Origin: Lonepinella sp051851555
Lineage (GTDB): Bacteria; Pseudomonadota; Gammaproteobacteria; Enterobacterales; Pasteurellaceae
Assembly: GCF_051851555.1 (NCBI RefSeq)
Contig: NZ_JBPDVH010000007.1
Coordinates: 1 to 64,000 of the forward strand
Direction: 5' to 3'
DNA length: 64,000 bases
The notes under the pieces were generated by a model. That model was not told where the DNA came from. It saw only the letters and a list, made by a program, of their open reading frames with translations, and did not search any database. The position numbers were made by a program, and so were the translations under genes. The first letter of the stretch is position 1. Each line of letters opens with the position of its first letter. Below, one piece after another: positions 26,998 to 34,778 of this stretch.

Positions 26998-28377
26998 ATG
27001 AATAAATTTAAAATTACTCTCGTTGCAGCCGTGTTATTAGGCTTAACCGCTTGCCAACAAACCCAAGTATCCACTGAAAGTGCGGTGAATTTACCGGTAA
27101 ATTTTAGCCAACAAGGCACCGCTCAAATAGACTTAAGTCAATGGTGGAACAGTTGGAATGATCCGGTATTAAGCAATTTAATTAATAAAGGATTAGCCCA
27201 AAACCTAGACTATAAATTAGCTTTAAGCCGTTTAAATGAAGCCCAAGCAGGAGCTGACTATTCAGAAGCCGATAAAGGCATTAATGTATCTGGGAGTGTC
27301 AGTGGTGGCGGTTCTTATAGCGATATGAATATGTATGGCACCGACCGTGAAAGTAAAGGCCTTAATGGTTACGGTGGCTTAAGTGCAAGTTGGGAAGCTG
27401 ATTTCTTTGGTAAAAAATCCAGTGACAGCGACGCAGCTCGTTTTCAACGTGACGCAGTACAACAACAAGCCTATTCAGCTAAGATGTTAATTTCTAGCAA
27501 TATTGCTCAACATTATATCAATGCACGTGCGATTCAACAGCAACAAGTGACGAGCAATCAACAAATTGCAGAATTAAACAAACTGGCTCGCTATGTGAAA
27601 GGCCGTTTTAATGCGGGGCAAGCAACCGCTTACGAAGTGAGCGAAATTGAAACCCAAATCACACAAGCTAAAGCACAACAAACTACGCTCAACTCGCAAT
27701 ATACCACGGAAGTGCGAGCTATTGCCGTGTTATTAGGCGAAGTGCCACAAGGTTTTACGCTACCAGATAGCCGTAATATTTTAGCCAATTTACCCAAAGC
27801 ACCAGTAGGTAGCACGCCAGAAGGTTGGTTAGAACGTCGCCCTGATTTACAAGCACAACGTTATTCGGTGCATGCTGCAGCGGCCAAAGTCGCCAGTGCC
27901 AAAGCGGATCTCTACCCACGTTTTTCTCTCAGCTTTATGGCGGACGGCGGAAAAATGCAAGCGGATGGTGACACGGTACTGAAAGGCTGGATGTCCATGG
28001 TCAGTGTGGGCATTAATGTACCACTTTTCACCAATGGACGCATTCAAGCCAATATTGATAAAGCGGATGCGGCACTGCAATCTGCTTTATTAGAATACGA
28101 CAGAACCTTATTAAATGGTTTAGCCGAAGTGGATAATGCCTATCATCAACAATATACCCAAGCTCGTCAAAGCCAATTATTTGCCCAATCTTTAACCCAA
28201 GCAAACAAACAAGCTAATGATGCGGTGAAATTGTTCCAAAATGGTAATAAAACCTTAGATAGTACGATTAATGCACGTATTAATGCGATCAATGTACAAA
28301 ATCAGCTAATTCAATCACAACGCCAACAAGCATTGAGTTTGGTGAGTTTGTATAAGGCACTTGGGGGCGGTTGGTAA
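26998..28377 (+). CDS. TolC-like outer membrane efflux lipoprotein (NodT family)
   Basis: This 459-aa protein has a lipoprotein signal (lipobox LTAC, Cys at 19) and the duplicated outer membrane efflux domain. Typical features are WWNSWNDPVLSNLI near the N-terminus, SWEADFFGKK in the middle and GWLERRPDLQAQ at the domain boundary. It begins 15 bases after yhhJ, so the operon encodes a complete tripartite pump with its own outer membrane channel. The E. coli yhiI-rbbA-yhhJ set lacks this fourth gene as far as I recall. Confidence 0.9.
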   Translation: MNKFKITLVAAVLLGLTACQQTQVSTESAVNLPVNFSQQGTAQIDLSQWWNSWNDPVLSNLINKGLAQNLDYKLALSRLNEAQAGADYSEADKGINVSGSVSGGGSYSDMNMYGTDRESKGLNGYGGLSASWEADFFGKKSSDSDAARFQRDAVQQQAYSAKMLISSNIAQHYINARAIQQQQVTSNQQIAELNKLARYVKGRFNAGQATAYEVSEIETQITQAKAQQTTLNSQYTTEVRAIAVLLGEVPQGFTLPDSRNILANLPKAPVGSTPEGWLERRPDLQAQRYSVHAAAAKVASAKADLYPRFSLSFMADGGKMQADGDTVLKGWMSMVSVGINVPLFTNGRIQANIDKADAALQSALLEYDRTLLNGLAEVDNAYHQQYTQARQSQLFAQSLTQANKQANDAVKLFQNGNKTLDSTINARINAINVQNQLIQSQRQQALSLVSLYKALGGGW

Positions 28378-28400
28378 TACGCCATTCCTGTCAAAACAAT

Positions 28401-28437
28401 AGTGCGGTGAAAAATGTTTTTGTTTTTTCACCGCACT
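28401..28437 (+). terminator. Terminator of the export operon, inverted uptake signals
   Basis: AGTGCGGTGAAAAA (28401-28414) and TTTTTTCACCGCACT (28423-28437) form the stem. It follows the efflux lipoprotein stop by about 20 bases and consists of inverted uptake signals. Confidence 0.85.
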
Positions 28438-28488
28438 TTGTCTACTATTCCCCTCTCTACTGTGTCGAGAATACAGATCACCCGCATA

Positions 28489-28521
28489 AAAAATACCCAC
28501 CTAAATTAGGGTGGGTATTTT
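28489..28521. terminator. Bidirectional terminator between export operon and vWA gene
   Basis: AAATACCCACC (28491-28501) pairs with GGTGGGTATTT (28510-28520), with A and T runs on the two sides. It most likely ends the minus-strand srf-type cluster. Confidence 0.88.
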
Positions 28522-28533
28522 CAAATAGCATGG

Positions 28534-30015
28534 CTACTTTTTACAATGGCTTTTTTGAATAACCGATTGTGTGGCTTGATTAATCATTTCTGATACTTCA
28601 TTTGGATTATTTGCGGTAAAGACCGACCCATTCGTGATCCTTGCCACACAGTCTGCCGCTTTAGCTCCACCAATATCCACCACATTAATTTTTAATCTTG
28701 GCTGTTTTTTATGAATTTGTGCAGCTAATGTACATACATTAACGGATGGATTACAAGATTCTTCTCCGTCACTAATTAATAAAATGAAATCATCTCGATC
28801 ACGCCCTGCCAACATATTGCTAGCGGTACGTAATCCATCCACCAACGGTGTCATCCCCGTTTGAACTGGATGTAATTTATTAATTTTTTGTTTTAACGCA
28901 GCACGTTTATTTGGACGATAAAATCCGTAGTTAGTTGCTTTCGGACAAGATTGTAATGCCACTAAACCAATATCCATATTATCGCCTAATTTATCAATAA
29001 TCGAGGCTGCTGCAGGCTTGGCTTGATCTAAGCGATTTGGATGACGATAAGCACGACGTTCTTCTGCTCGTGTAATCTGTCCACCCTGTTTGATACGTTT
29101 TTCTAACTGCTTAATAAACTTAGCTTCTTTTAAGGAAAGTAACATCGACGGCGAGTTATCAAACACAATCACCATTTTATTCGGTTCAGTTGTATCAGTT
29201 GAATCTTCACATTCTGGCTCAACTGCCGGAGGTGGCTCTGGTTCTGGAGCTGGCACGACTGGCGGTTCTTCCACTACAGGCTCCTCGACTTTCGGTTCTT
29301 CGACTTTTGGTTCCTCAACTTTCGGCTCCTCTACCTTTGGTTCCTCGGCTTTTGGTTCTTCTTTCGGTTGCACCACTTCAGGCGGTGTCACGGGTTCTTG
29401 TACGGGCAATTCTGGCGTTCTGAAATAGAACCACCATGCGAGGAATCCCAATAAAAGCAAAAATAATGGCAGTAACCAACAACAGCAACGATGTGGCGTC
29501 ATGACATAGGTTGTGGCTACTGGGGCAGCAACAGGCGTAGCGGCTATGGGTGCAGGTTTAGGTTTCGGTTTACCAATCCCCCATCCAGTCACCACGGGTT
29601 CATCATTAATTTGATAGACTTCGATGCCATCATAACCCGCACCATCCAATAAGCCTTGAACTTGCGCTTGTTGTTCGGGAGATAATGTTCCCTTAATTTG
29701 GACAAACAGTTGCTCAATGGATTTGAGGCGACTATCAATCTTATGTTGTAAATCCGCAGGCAAAGGTGGTACGACTTTGATAGGCTGACCTTGTAATGTC
29801 GAATACCACTCTACGACGGTTTGTGTATTTTCTGCGGTGGCGCCATTTTCTACGGCTGCGTTTTTTTGTTCCTTGACAAGCGGTTCTGCAAAAATAGTCA
29901 GGGTGCTAGGAGGTAAATGGCGATTCAATAGCTGACGGGTGACGGAAAAATGTTTTAAAATTTCCACCGCACTTTTTTGCGGCTCATTGAGTACGGTTCG
30001 GGCAAGTCGTTGCAT
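28534..30015 (-). CDS. SrfA-like membrane anchor with C-terminal vWA domain
   Basis: This 493-aa protein has a cytoplasmic N-terminal part (1-150) ending in VYQINDEPVVTGWGIGK, a proline-rich linker, a Cys-rich membrane helix (about 176-198, CCCWLLPLFLLLLGFLAWWF), a P/E/K-rich spacer with tandem VEEPK units (about 217-250), and a von Willebrand A domain (about 280-485) with MIDAS DNSPS (286-290). The first half mirrors the SrfA-like protein at 43584-45266, including LS-EQQ, the VITFWGF-like strand and the LGFL-WWF helix end. The vWA domain would be periplasmic and could bind a protein ligand through a metal. A terminator lies just upstream, so it may be less expressed than the rest of the cluster. 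No function is known to me. Confidence 0.85.
   Translation of the reverse strand: MQRLARTVLNEPQKSAVEILKHFSVTRQLLNRHLPPSTLTIFAEPLVKEQKNAAVENGATAENTQTVVEWYSTLQGQPIKVVPPLPADLQHKIDSRLKSIEQLFVQIKGTLSPEQQAQVQGLLDGAGYDGIEVYQINDEPVVTGWGIGKPKPKPAPIAATPVAAPVATTYVMTPHRCCCWLLPLFLLLLGFLAWWFYFRTPELPVQEPVTPPEVVQPKEEPKAEEPKVEEPKVEEPKVEEPKVEEPVVEEPPVVPAPEPEPPPAVEPECEDSTDTTEPNKMVIVFDNSPSMLLSLKEAKFIKQLEKRIKQGGQITRAEERRAYRHPNRLDQAKPAAASIIDKLGDNMDIGLVALQSCPKATNYGFYRPNKRAALKQKINKLHPVQTGMTPLVDGLRTASNMLAGRDRDDFILLISDGEESCNPSVNVCTLAAQIHKKQPRLKINVVDIGGAKAADCVARITNGSVFTANNPNEVSEMINQATQSVIQKSHCKK
29281..29364 (-). repeat. 15-bp tandem coding repeat (VEEPK)
   Basis: About five imperfect 15-base units encode repeated VEEPK in the periplasmic spacer of the vWA protein. 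Unit length is a multiple of three, so changes in copy number would alter spacer length without shifting the frame. Confidence 0.75.
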
Positions 30016-30033
30016 AAGGATCCCTTTGATTGT

Positions 30034-30066
30034 AAAAACGTACGGTGAATAGTCTCACCGTACGTT
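30034..30066 (-). terminator. Intrinsic terminator inside the srf-type cluster
   Basis: On the minus strand AACGTACGGTGA (complement of 30055-30066) pairs perfectly with TCACCGTACGTT (complement of 30037-30048), followed by T residues. It separates the coiled-coil lipoprotein gene from the vWA gene downstream. Confidence 0.8.
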
Positions 30067-30075
30067 AAGCGAAGA

Positions 30076-30564
30076 TTATAAATCAGTTGCAGTTTGTTTC
30101 AAGGCGTTAACTTTTTGTTGTAAACGTTGAATTTCAGCTTGTTTTTCAGCATCCGATTTACCGCTGTTTTGCACCGTGCCGATTTGTTTTTGTAACTGAC
30201 TAATTTGTTGATCAACCTGTTGTTTGGTTTGTTGTTTCTTACTCACCTGAGATTTTAGTGATGCAGTGGTCGCTTTGGATTTTGCCACTTGCGCCTTAGT
30301 GCTGCTCACTTTCGCACTGGCTGCCTGTTGTTGTGCTTTCACCTTAGAATAGGTTTGGCGAGAAGCACTATTTTCAGACTCGGCATTGGCTAACTCCGCC
30401 TCTTTATTGTTAATGCGTTGATCATAGCCCCCACCATTTGCACAGGCCATTTTGGTAAACAAACTTTGTTGTTGATGAGGATCACATTCTTCTGGCGTGG
30501 CGGAACAACCTGTCAAGCCTACGGCAATCAAGGCTGCCAATGCGGGTAATTTAAGTAATTTCAT
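30076..30564 (-). CDS. Small coiled-coil lipoprotein
   Basis: This 162-aa protein has a lipoprotein signal (lipobox LTGC, Cys at 20), a short segment with two further cysteines (ECDPHQQQS and KMACANGGG), and then a long K/Q/A/S-rich coiled coil from about residue 50 to the end. The layout recalls periplasmic rod or tether lipoproteins. I do not recognise the family. It lies nine bases after another coiled-coil lipoprotein gene and has an AAGGAG ribosome binding site. Confidence 0.75.
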   Translation of the reverse strand: MKLLKLPALAALIAVGLTGCSATPEECDPHQQQSLFTKMACANGGGYDQRINNKEAELANAESENSASRQTYSKVKAQQQAASAKVSSTKAQVAKSKATTASLKSQVSKKQQTKQQVDQQISQLQKQIGTVQNSGKSDAEKQAEIQRLQQKVNALKQTATDL

Positions 30565-30573
30565 AAGTTCTCC

Positions 30574-31278
30574 TTAACCTAATGCACTACGTTGTGTACT
30601 GGTTGATGCAATTAATGTTTCGTATGATTTAATGTCTTTTTGGAGTTTTTTGATTTCAGCATCTAACTTAGCTGTCTTGGCTCCCTCCATTTTTTCTTTT
30701 TTAGCCAGTTCTTCCCATTGTTGCTGTTTATTTTGCATACCAGACAATTGTTTTTTCGCATAAGCAATATTTGCATCAATTTTCGCCAATTGTTGTTGTG
30801 CATCCGCTTGTTTGATTTTATTATTTTTGAGATCTTTTTTCAGCTGAGCTAATTCTTGGTTATTACGGCTTAACACAGATTTTGTTGCGGCCGTTAATTT
30901 TTGCACTTGTTGAGTGTCTTTTCTCACATCAGCAATATCGGCATTAATACGATCTTCTTTATTTTTGTATTGTTCTTTTTGCACTTCAAAGTACTTATCC
31001 GCACCTGCGCCCACACCACAACCGGCAACTGCACCAATGGCAGCACAAACTGCAGGATTCTTATTGAGACAAGCAAGCGCCCCAACAACTGCACCACCCA
31101 ATGCCCCAACAGCACAAGCCTGTACAGTACTGTTACTAAAGAAACTGGTATCTCCACCATTTTTTCCATAAGCCTGCTCTAATTCACTCTCTGAGCTTGC
31201 GCCTCCCGCCTGACAGCCCGCCAAGGCAAGTGAAATAGAAACTGCAAGTGCAAATTTTTTAATTGTTTTGAAGTTCAT
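30574..31278 (-). CDS. Glycine-zipper coiled-coil lipoprotein
   Basis: This 234-aa protein has a lipoprotein signal (lipobox LAGC, Cys at about 21), a glycine-zipper region (GALGGAVVGALA to GAVAGCGVGAGA, about residues 57-93) and a long charged coiled coil (about 100-225). Glycine zippers often mediate membrane association or oligomerisation. The start at 31278 has GGA upstream; the ATG nine bases further out abuts AAGG and is less likely. Function unknown; part of the srf-type cluster. Confidence 0.78.
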   Translation of the reverse strand: MNFKTIKKFALAVSISLALAGCQAGGASSESELEQAYGKNGGDTSFFSNSTVQACAVGALGGAVVGALACLNKNPAVCAAIGAVAGCGVGAGADKYFEVQKEQYKNKEDRINADIADVRKDTQQVQKLTAATKSVLSRNNQELAQLKKDLKNNKIKQADAQQQLAKIDANIAYAKKQLSGMQNKQQQWEELAKKEKMEGAKTAKLDAEIKKLQKDIKSYETLIASTSTQRSALG

Positions 31279-31316
31279 CGCTTCCATCCTTAGTTAAAGT
31301 TAATAAAAATACATGA

Positions 31317-32876
31317 TTATTGACTACATTTTTCTAGCCATTTGGTTCGCTCTACTTTACCCGTTTTATAATGCTCCATAAGATTGGACCAAAAGGCATC
31401 GATATATTTACCAATTTTTGTATTACCTTGATTACCTAACTTGGTAATAGTAGGATCTTTTTGATTTAGCATATCTTTTTCATTATAGCTAGATGCTGTC
31501 CCTACAATAGTATCAGCATAATAACGTACCACAAAATCCAAGGCTTTTTGTGAAGATTCTTGTTGCTGTGCAAATTTTTCACAACTGTCTTTGCGATCCG
31601 CATTTTCTTTTAAATCGTCTTCAGCGCAAAACCCTGAGATTTTGAGTTTATTCTTTTCATTCACTTGATTTAACTCAAAAATATCCGCACATAAAAACGC
31701 CCCTAGCTCAAGGGTGGAACGAATGGCATAATCACGCTGTTCTTCTTTGGCTTGATTAGATGCACGAACCTGATCTTCAAGGGTCTTAATTTGCTTTTTC
31801 AACTCATCGTCTTGTACTTGCGATGTTAGGTTTTGGAATGTGTTTGCAATCGCTTGATCTTTATCGTCCCCTTTGCCAAGCGACTGCCAAGCCTGATCCA
31901 ATTTTTTACTGCGATCTTGTGCTGTGATCACTGGCGCCACCACGGCAACACGGAAACCCACATCTTTTGCAGAATAAGGTTTGCCATCTTCTTTGTAATA
32001 GCTATTTTCTACACGATATGCACTGGAAAGTTGCCCTTCCGATTGCAAATAACTGGCCCCCCGAATGGTTAGCCCACCCGCTTGACCATGATAACGATCC
32101 AGTTTATTCATTTTAAATGAATCAAATACCATTTCACTGGCATTCCCCAAGACATCATATAACCCCAATGGATTTGGCGATTTTTGCCCCGCCAAATTTA
32201 ATTTTCCATTCGCAGAAGAACTTGAGGCAAACCAAGCATAGTTGCTTATACCGCCGTCAGGCATCGGGAAACGACTTTCACGGAATTGTGATTCTGATAC
32301 GGCTACCCCACCACGTGCAGCAAATTCCCACTCTGCATTAGTAGGTAAACGAATAAAGCCTGATCTTTTGGTCGTTGCTGTTTCACCTTCTTTAGGTAAT
32401 TTATCCGGTGCATTTTGTAGTAGCCATTGAGTGTATTTATGGCTAAACTGTACCGCATCAAACCAACTCACCTCGGTTACAGGCATACGCAGCTTCATAG
32501 ATGGCGTTGGACAAGTATCTTTCATTACAGCGTCATATTGTAGCTGAGTAACTTCATATTTGCCCATTAAAAAATAACGTTCCGCTTTGCCATCTTCATC
32601 CCCAAAACTCCCCGCAATATAGTTTGGTGTGGCATGCTCTGCATAAGCATCTTCTTGTTTATCTGAACCCAGCACTACGGCTTTATCATCTAACGGTTTT
32701 TGCGTGCCTGTTTTCACCACACGAAATGCCATAGCGCCCTCACAAGGCATAGGTAAAATCACGGTATCAGGCAATTCTTTTGGATCAAAAAACTTCGTTT
32801 CCCACGCTGCTTGACTAGAAAGTGCGGTGGAAAATAACAAAATACTGGCGCTAATAAGGGGTAATTTAGATTTCAC
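31317..32876 (-). CDS. Periplasmic SUMF1/FGE-like protein
   Basis: This 519-aa exported protein has a signal peptide (about 1-24), a formylglycine-generating-enzyme-like domain (about 55-315) and a coiled-coil-rich C-terminal region of about 200 residues. Domain landmarks are YFLMGKYEVTQLQYDAVM, RMPVTEVSWFDAVQF, IRLPTNAEWEFAARGG, NPLGLYDVLGNASEM and VGFRVA. The last motif has V where sulfatase-activating enzymes have the catalytic Cys (GFRCA), so formylglycine synthesis is unlikely. The GTG start at 32876 has GGAGAG five bases upstream and overlaps the upstream permease gene by 11 bases. A longer open frame starts inside that gene. Confidence 0.85.
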   Translation of the reverse strand: MKSKLPLISASILLFSTALSSQAAWETKFFDPKELPDTVILPMPCEGAMAFRVVKTGTQKPLDDKAVVLGSDKQEDAYAEHATPNYIAGSFGDEDGKAERYFLMGKYEVTQLQYDAVMKDTCPTPSMKLRMPVTEVSWFDAVQFSHKYTQWLLQNAPDKLPKEGETATTKRSGFIRLPTNAEWEFAARGGVAVSESQFRESRFPMPDGGISNYAWFASSSSANGKLNLAGQKSPNPLGLYDVLGNASEMVFDSFKMNKLDRYHGQAGGLTIRGASYLQSEGQLSSAYRVENSYYKEDGKPYSAKDVGFRVAVVAPVITAQDRSKKLDQAWQSLGKGDDKDQAIANTFQNLTSQVQDDELKKQIKTLEDQVRASNQAKEEQRDYAIRSTLELGAFLCADIFELNQVNEKNKLKISGFCAEDDLKENADRKDSCEKFAQQQESSQKALDFVVRYYADTIVGTASSYNEKDMLNQKDPTITKLGNQGNTKIGKYIDAFWSNLMEHYKTGKVERTKWLEKCSQ

Positions 32877-34083
32877 GTAAACTCTCCGCTGGTTGAATTT
32901 GATTTGCACGACGGCTACCAATAATAGCAATCAAAATGGCTAATACAAAGGTGATGATAAAGGTTATCACAAAATGAGATGGCAATAAATGGCTGATAAA
33001 ATTATCATTGTTAAGGTTTGAACCCAATAATTGATTCACTGCAAAGCTAGCCAACAAATATAAGATTGCTGATGCAACAAAAGCCATCGTGGTTAAACTG
33101 GTGACTTGTAAAATCAGATAAACCGTGATTTCACGTGGGTTTAGGCCAAACAAAGACAATAAGGAAATCTCTTTGCGTTTTCGTTCAATATTGGCTAAAA
33201 AGGAGCCGACTAACGAGGTAGCACAGCCAATCACGGATGTGATGGCAATAATTAAAAATAAAATATTCAGCACATGCTCAATGGCTTTCACATCTTCAAT
33301 TTCCGCTGCATGGGTTTTATTTTCAATACCTTGCACGGTTAATTGTTGGCTTAATGGCGCCACATCATCCAAGGTTTTGGCAAATAATCTGGCTTTTGCA
33401 TAATGTTGGTGCGTGGTCGTTTTTTCTTTGCCCGTATCGATTTTAATCAACTTATCCAATTTAAAACCATCATAAAAATCTTCTAATTCTTCAAGTAACG
33501 GCAACTGTACAAAACCACCATGACGATTAAATAAGTGAGTAGGTACAATGCCATCAATGACAAGATCAACCAAAATCGGTTCTTTCTTCTGATTTAAAAT
33601 GCGTTCTGCTCGGAGGCTAATGACCTCGCCCACTTTAACCTGCAATACGTCTGCCGTTTTATTGGCTAAAATAATGCCATTTGGATGATAAAGTGGCATG
33701 TCATCGGGTATTAAAGGATCTCCTGCTGAAGTCGGTAGCAGTTCAACATTCGGCTGTGATTTATTCTGCGTTGTACGCAAATCTACCTGTAAGTTCAAGG
33801 CTCTGGTCAACGGAATAATATAGTTAACTGTCGGATCCTTTTTCATCTTATCGAACCAATCTAGCCCAAAAGTGTCGTAGGCAGATTCCGTAATTTTTAC
33901 TTCCAAGTTATTGGGATTATTGATTAATTTCGCTTGTAGTTGAGAAACAATACCAAATTTTAAGCTGAATAAAAGCAATAAGGGAGCAAGCACTGCGGAA
34001 ATCGATGCAATGATAAACAGCGAAATTTTGCGATCGAAATATAAATCATGCCACACTAATTTAGTTAATAACCGCAATCGCAT
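32866..34083 (-). CDS. FtsX-family ABC permease
   Basis: This 405-aa permease has an N-terminal membrane helix (about 17-40), a periplasmic domain of about 220 residues, and three C-terminal helices (about 265-395) of the FtsX type. That is the MacB/LolCE layout, usually used for mechanotransmission or lipoprotein extraction rather than import. The ATG at 34083 overlaps the ATPase stop (TAATG), so the pair is translationally coupled. No membrane fusion protein gene is adjacent. Confidence 0.87.
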   Translation of the reverse strand: MRLRLLTKLVWHDLYFDRKISLFIIASISAVLAPLLLLFSLKFGIVSQLQAKLINNPNNLEVKITESAYDTFGLDWFDKMKKDPTVNYIIPLTRALNLQVDLRTTQNKSQPNVELLPTSAGDPLIPDDMPLYHPNGIILANKTADVLQVKVGEVISLRAERILNQKKEPILVDLVIDGIVPTHLFNRHGGFVQLPLLEELEDFYDGFKLDKLIKIDTGKEKTTTHQHYAKARLFAKTLDDVAPLSQQLTVQGIENKTHAAEIEDVKAIEHVLNILFLIIAITSVIGCATSLVGSFLANIERKRKEISLLSLFGLNPREITVYLILQVTSLTTMAFVASAILYLLASFAVNQLLGSNLNNDNFISHLLPSHFVITFIITFVLAILIAIIGSRRANQIQPAESLREI

Positions 34084-34769
34084 TAGGCTTGCCCTCCGCA
34101 TACAAATCGACCACTTTGTTGTGTTTCTAAATAAGGAATCTGACGCTCTGCAATTAAATGCCAATCATGGCTAACCAAAATAGTGGTAACCTGTAATTGT
34201 TTCACACAATCAAAGATAATATTAAATAGACTTTCTGAGGTGCGAGGATCCAAAGAGGCGGTTGGTTCATCGGCCAATAAAATCGTCGGTTGATGAGCGA
34301 TAGCACGAATAAATGACACCCGTTGGCGTTCACCAATAGACAACTGTTTAGGCATATGATTTAACAACTGGCGCACATTGAGTTGATCAATAATACCATC
34401 TAACCAAGCATAATCTACGCCTTTACCCAAAATTTGACTGGATAATTCAATATTTTGGCGTACCGTCAAATAAGGCAACAATCCCCCTGTTTGCGGCATA
34501 AAACCAAAATACTGCGCACGTAATTGGGCAATTCGAGTTAATTGCTGCGATAAGATAATGTCCTTAATATTGTGTCCATTCAAGATGAATTGCCCAATAT
34601 GATCGGGTTTTAAAATTAACCCGACCATTTCTAATACCGTGCTTTTACCACACCCACTTTGCCCTTTCAAGGCCAACATATCGCCAGCCTTGAGGGTTAA
34701 TTCTGGCACACTCACGTTAAAACCGTTAGTGCCGCCTCGAGAAATACAAAGATCAGTGATGGATAACAT
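34083..34769 (-). CDS. LolD/MacB-type ABC ATPase
   Basis: This 228-aa ATPase has Walker A GQSGCGKS, Q-loop region FMPQTGGLLPYLTVRQN, signature LSIGERQRVSF and Walker B ILLADEPTASLD. It pairs with the following FtsX-type permease. It is nine bases downstream of the exported vWA protein gene and has AGAGGA as ribosome binding site. Confidence 0.92.
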   Translation of the reverse strand: MLSITDLCISRGGTNGFNVSVPELTLKAGDMLALKGQSGCGKSTVLEMVGLILKPDHIGQFILNGHNIKDIILSQQLTRIAQLRAQYFGFMPQTGGLLPYLTVRQNIELSSQILGKGVDYAWLDGIIDQLNVRQLLNHMPKQLSIGERQRVSFIRAIAHQPTILLADEPTASLDPRTSESLFNIIFDCVKQLQVTTILVSHDWHLIAERQIPYLETQQSGRFVCGGQA

Positions 34770-34778
34770 GGGATTCCT

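Noticed and set aside
29090..29428. Glycine/serine-rich reading frame opposite the vWA anchor gene
   Set aside because: It is the antisense of the VEEPK repeats and proline-rich spacer; it has no ribosome binding site and is low complexity.
30901..31182. Hydrophobic and threonine-rich frames opposite the glycine-zipper lipoprotein gene
   Set aside because: They are shadows of a real gene with a lipobox and good ribosome binding site on the minus strand.
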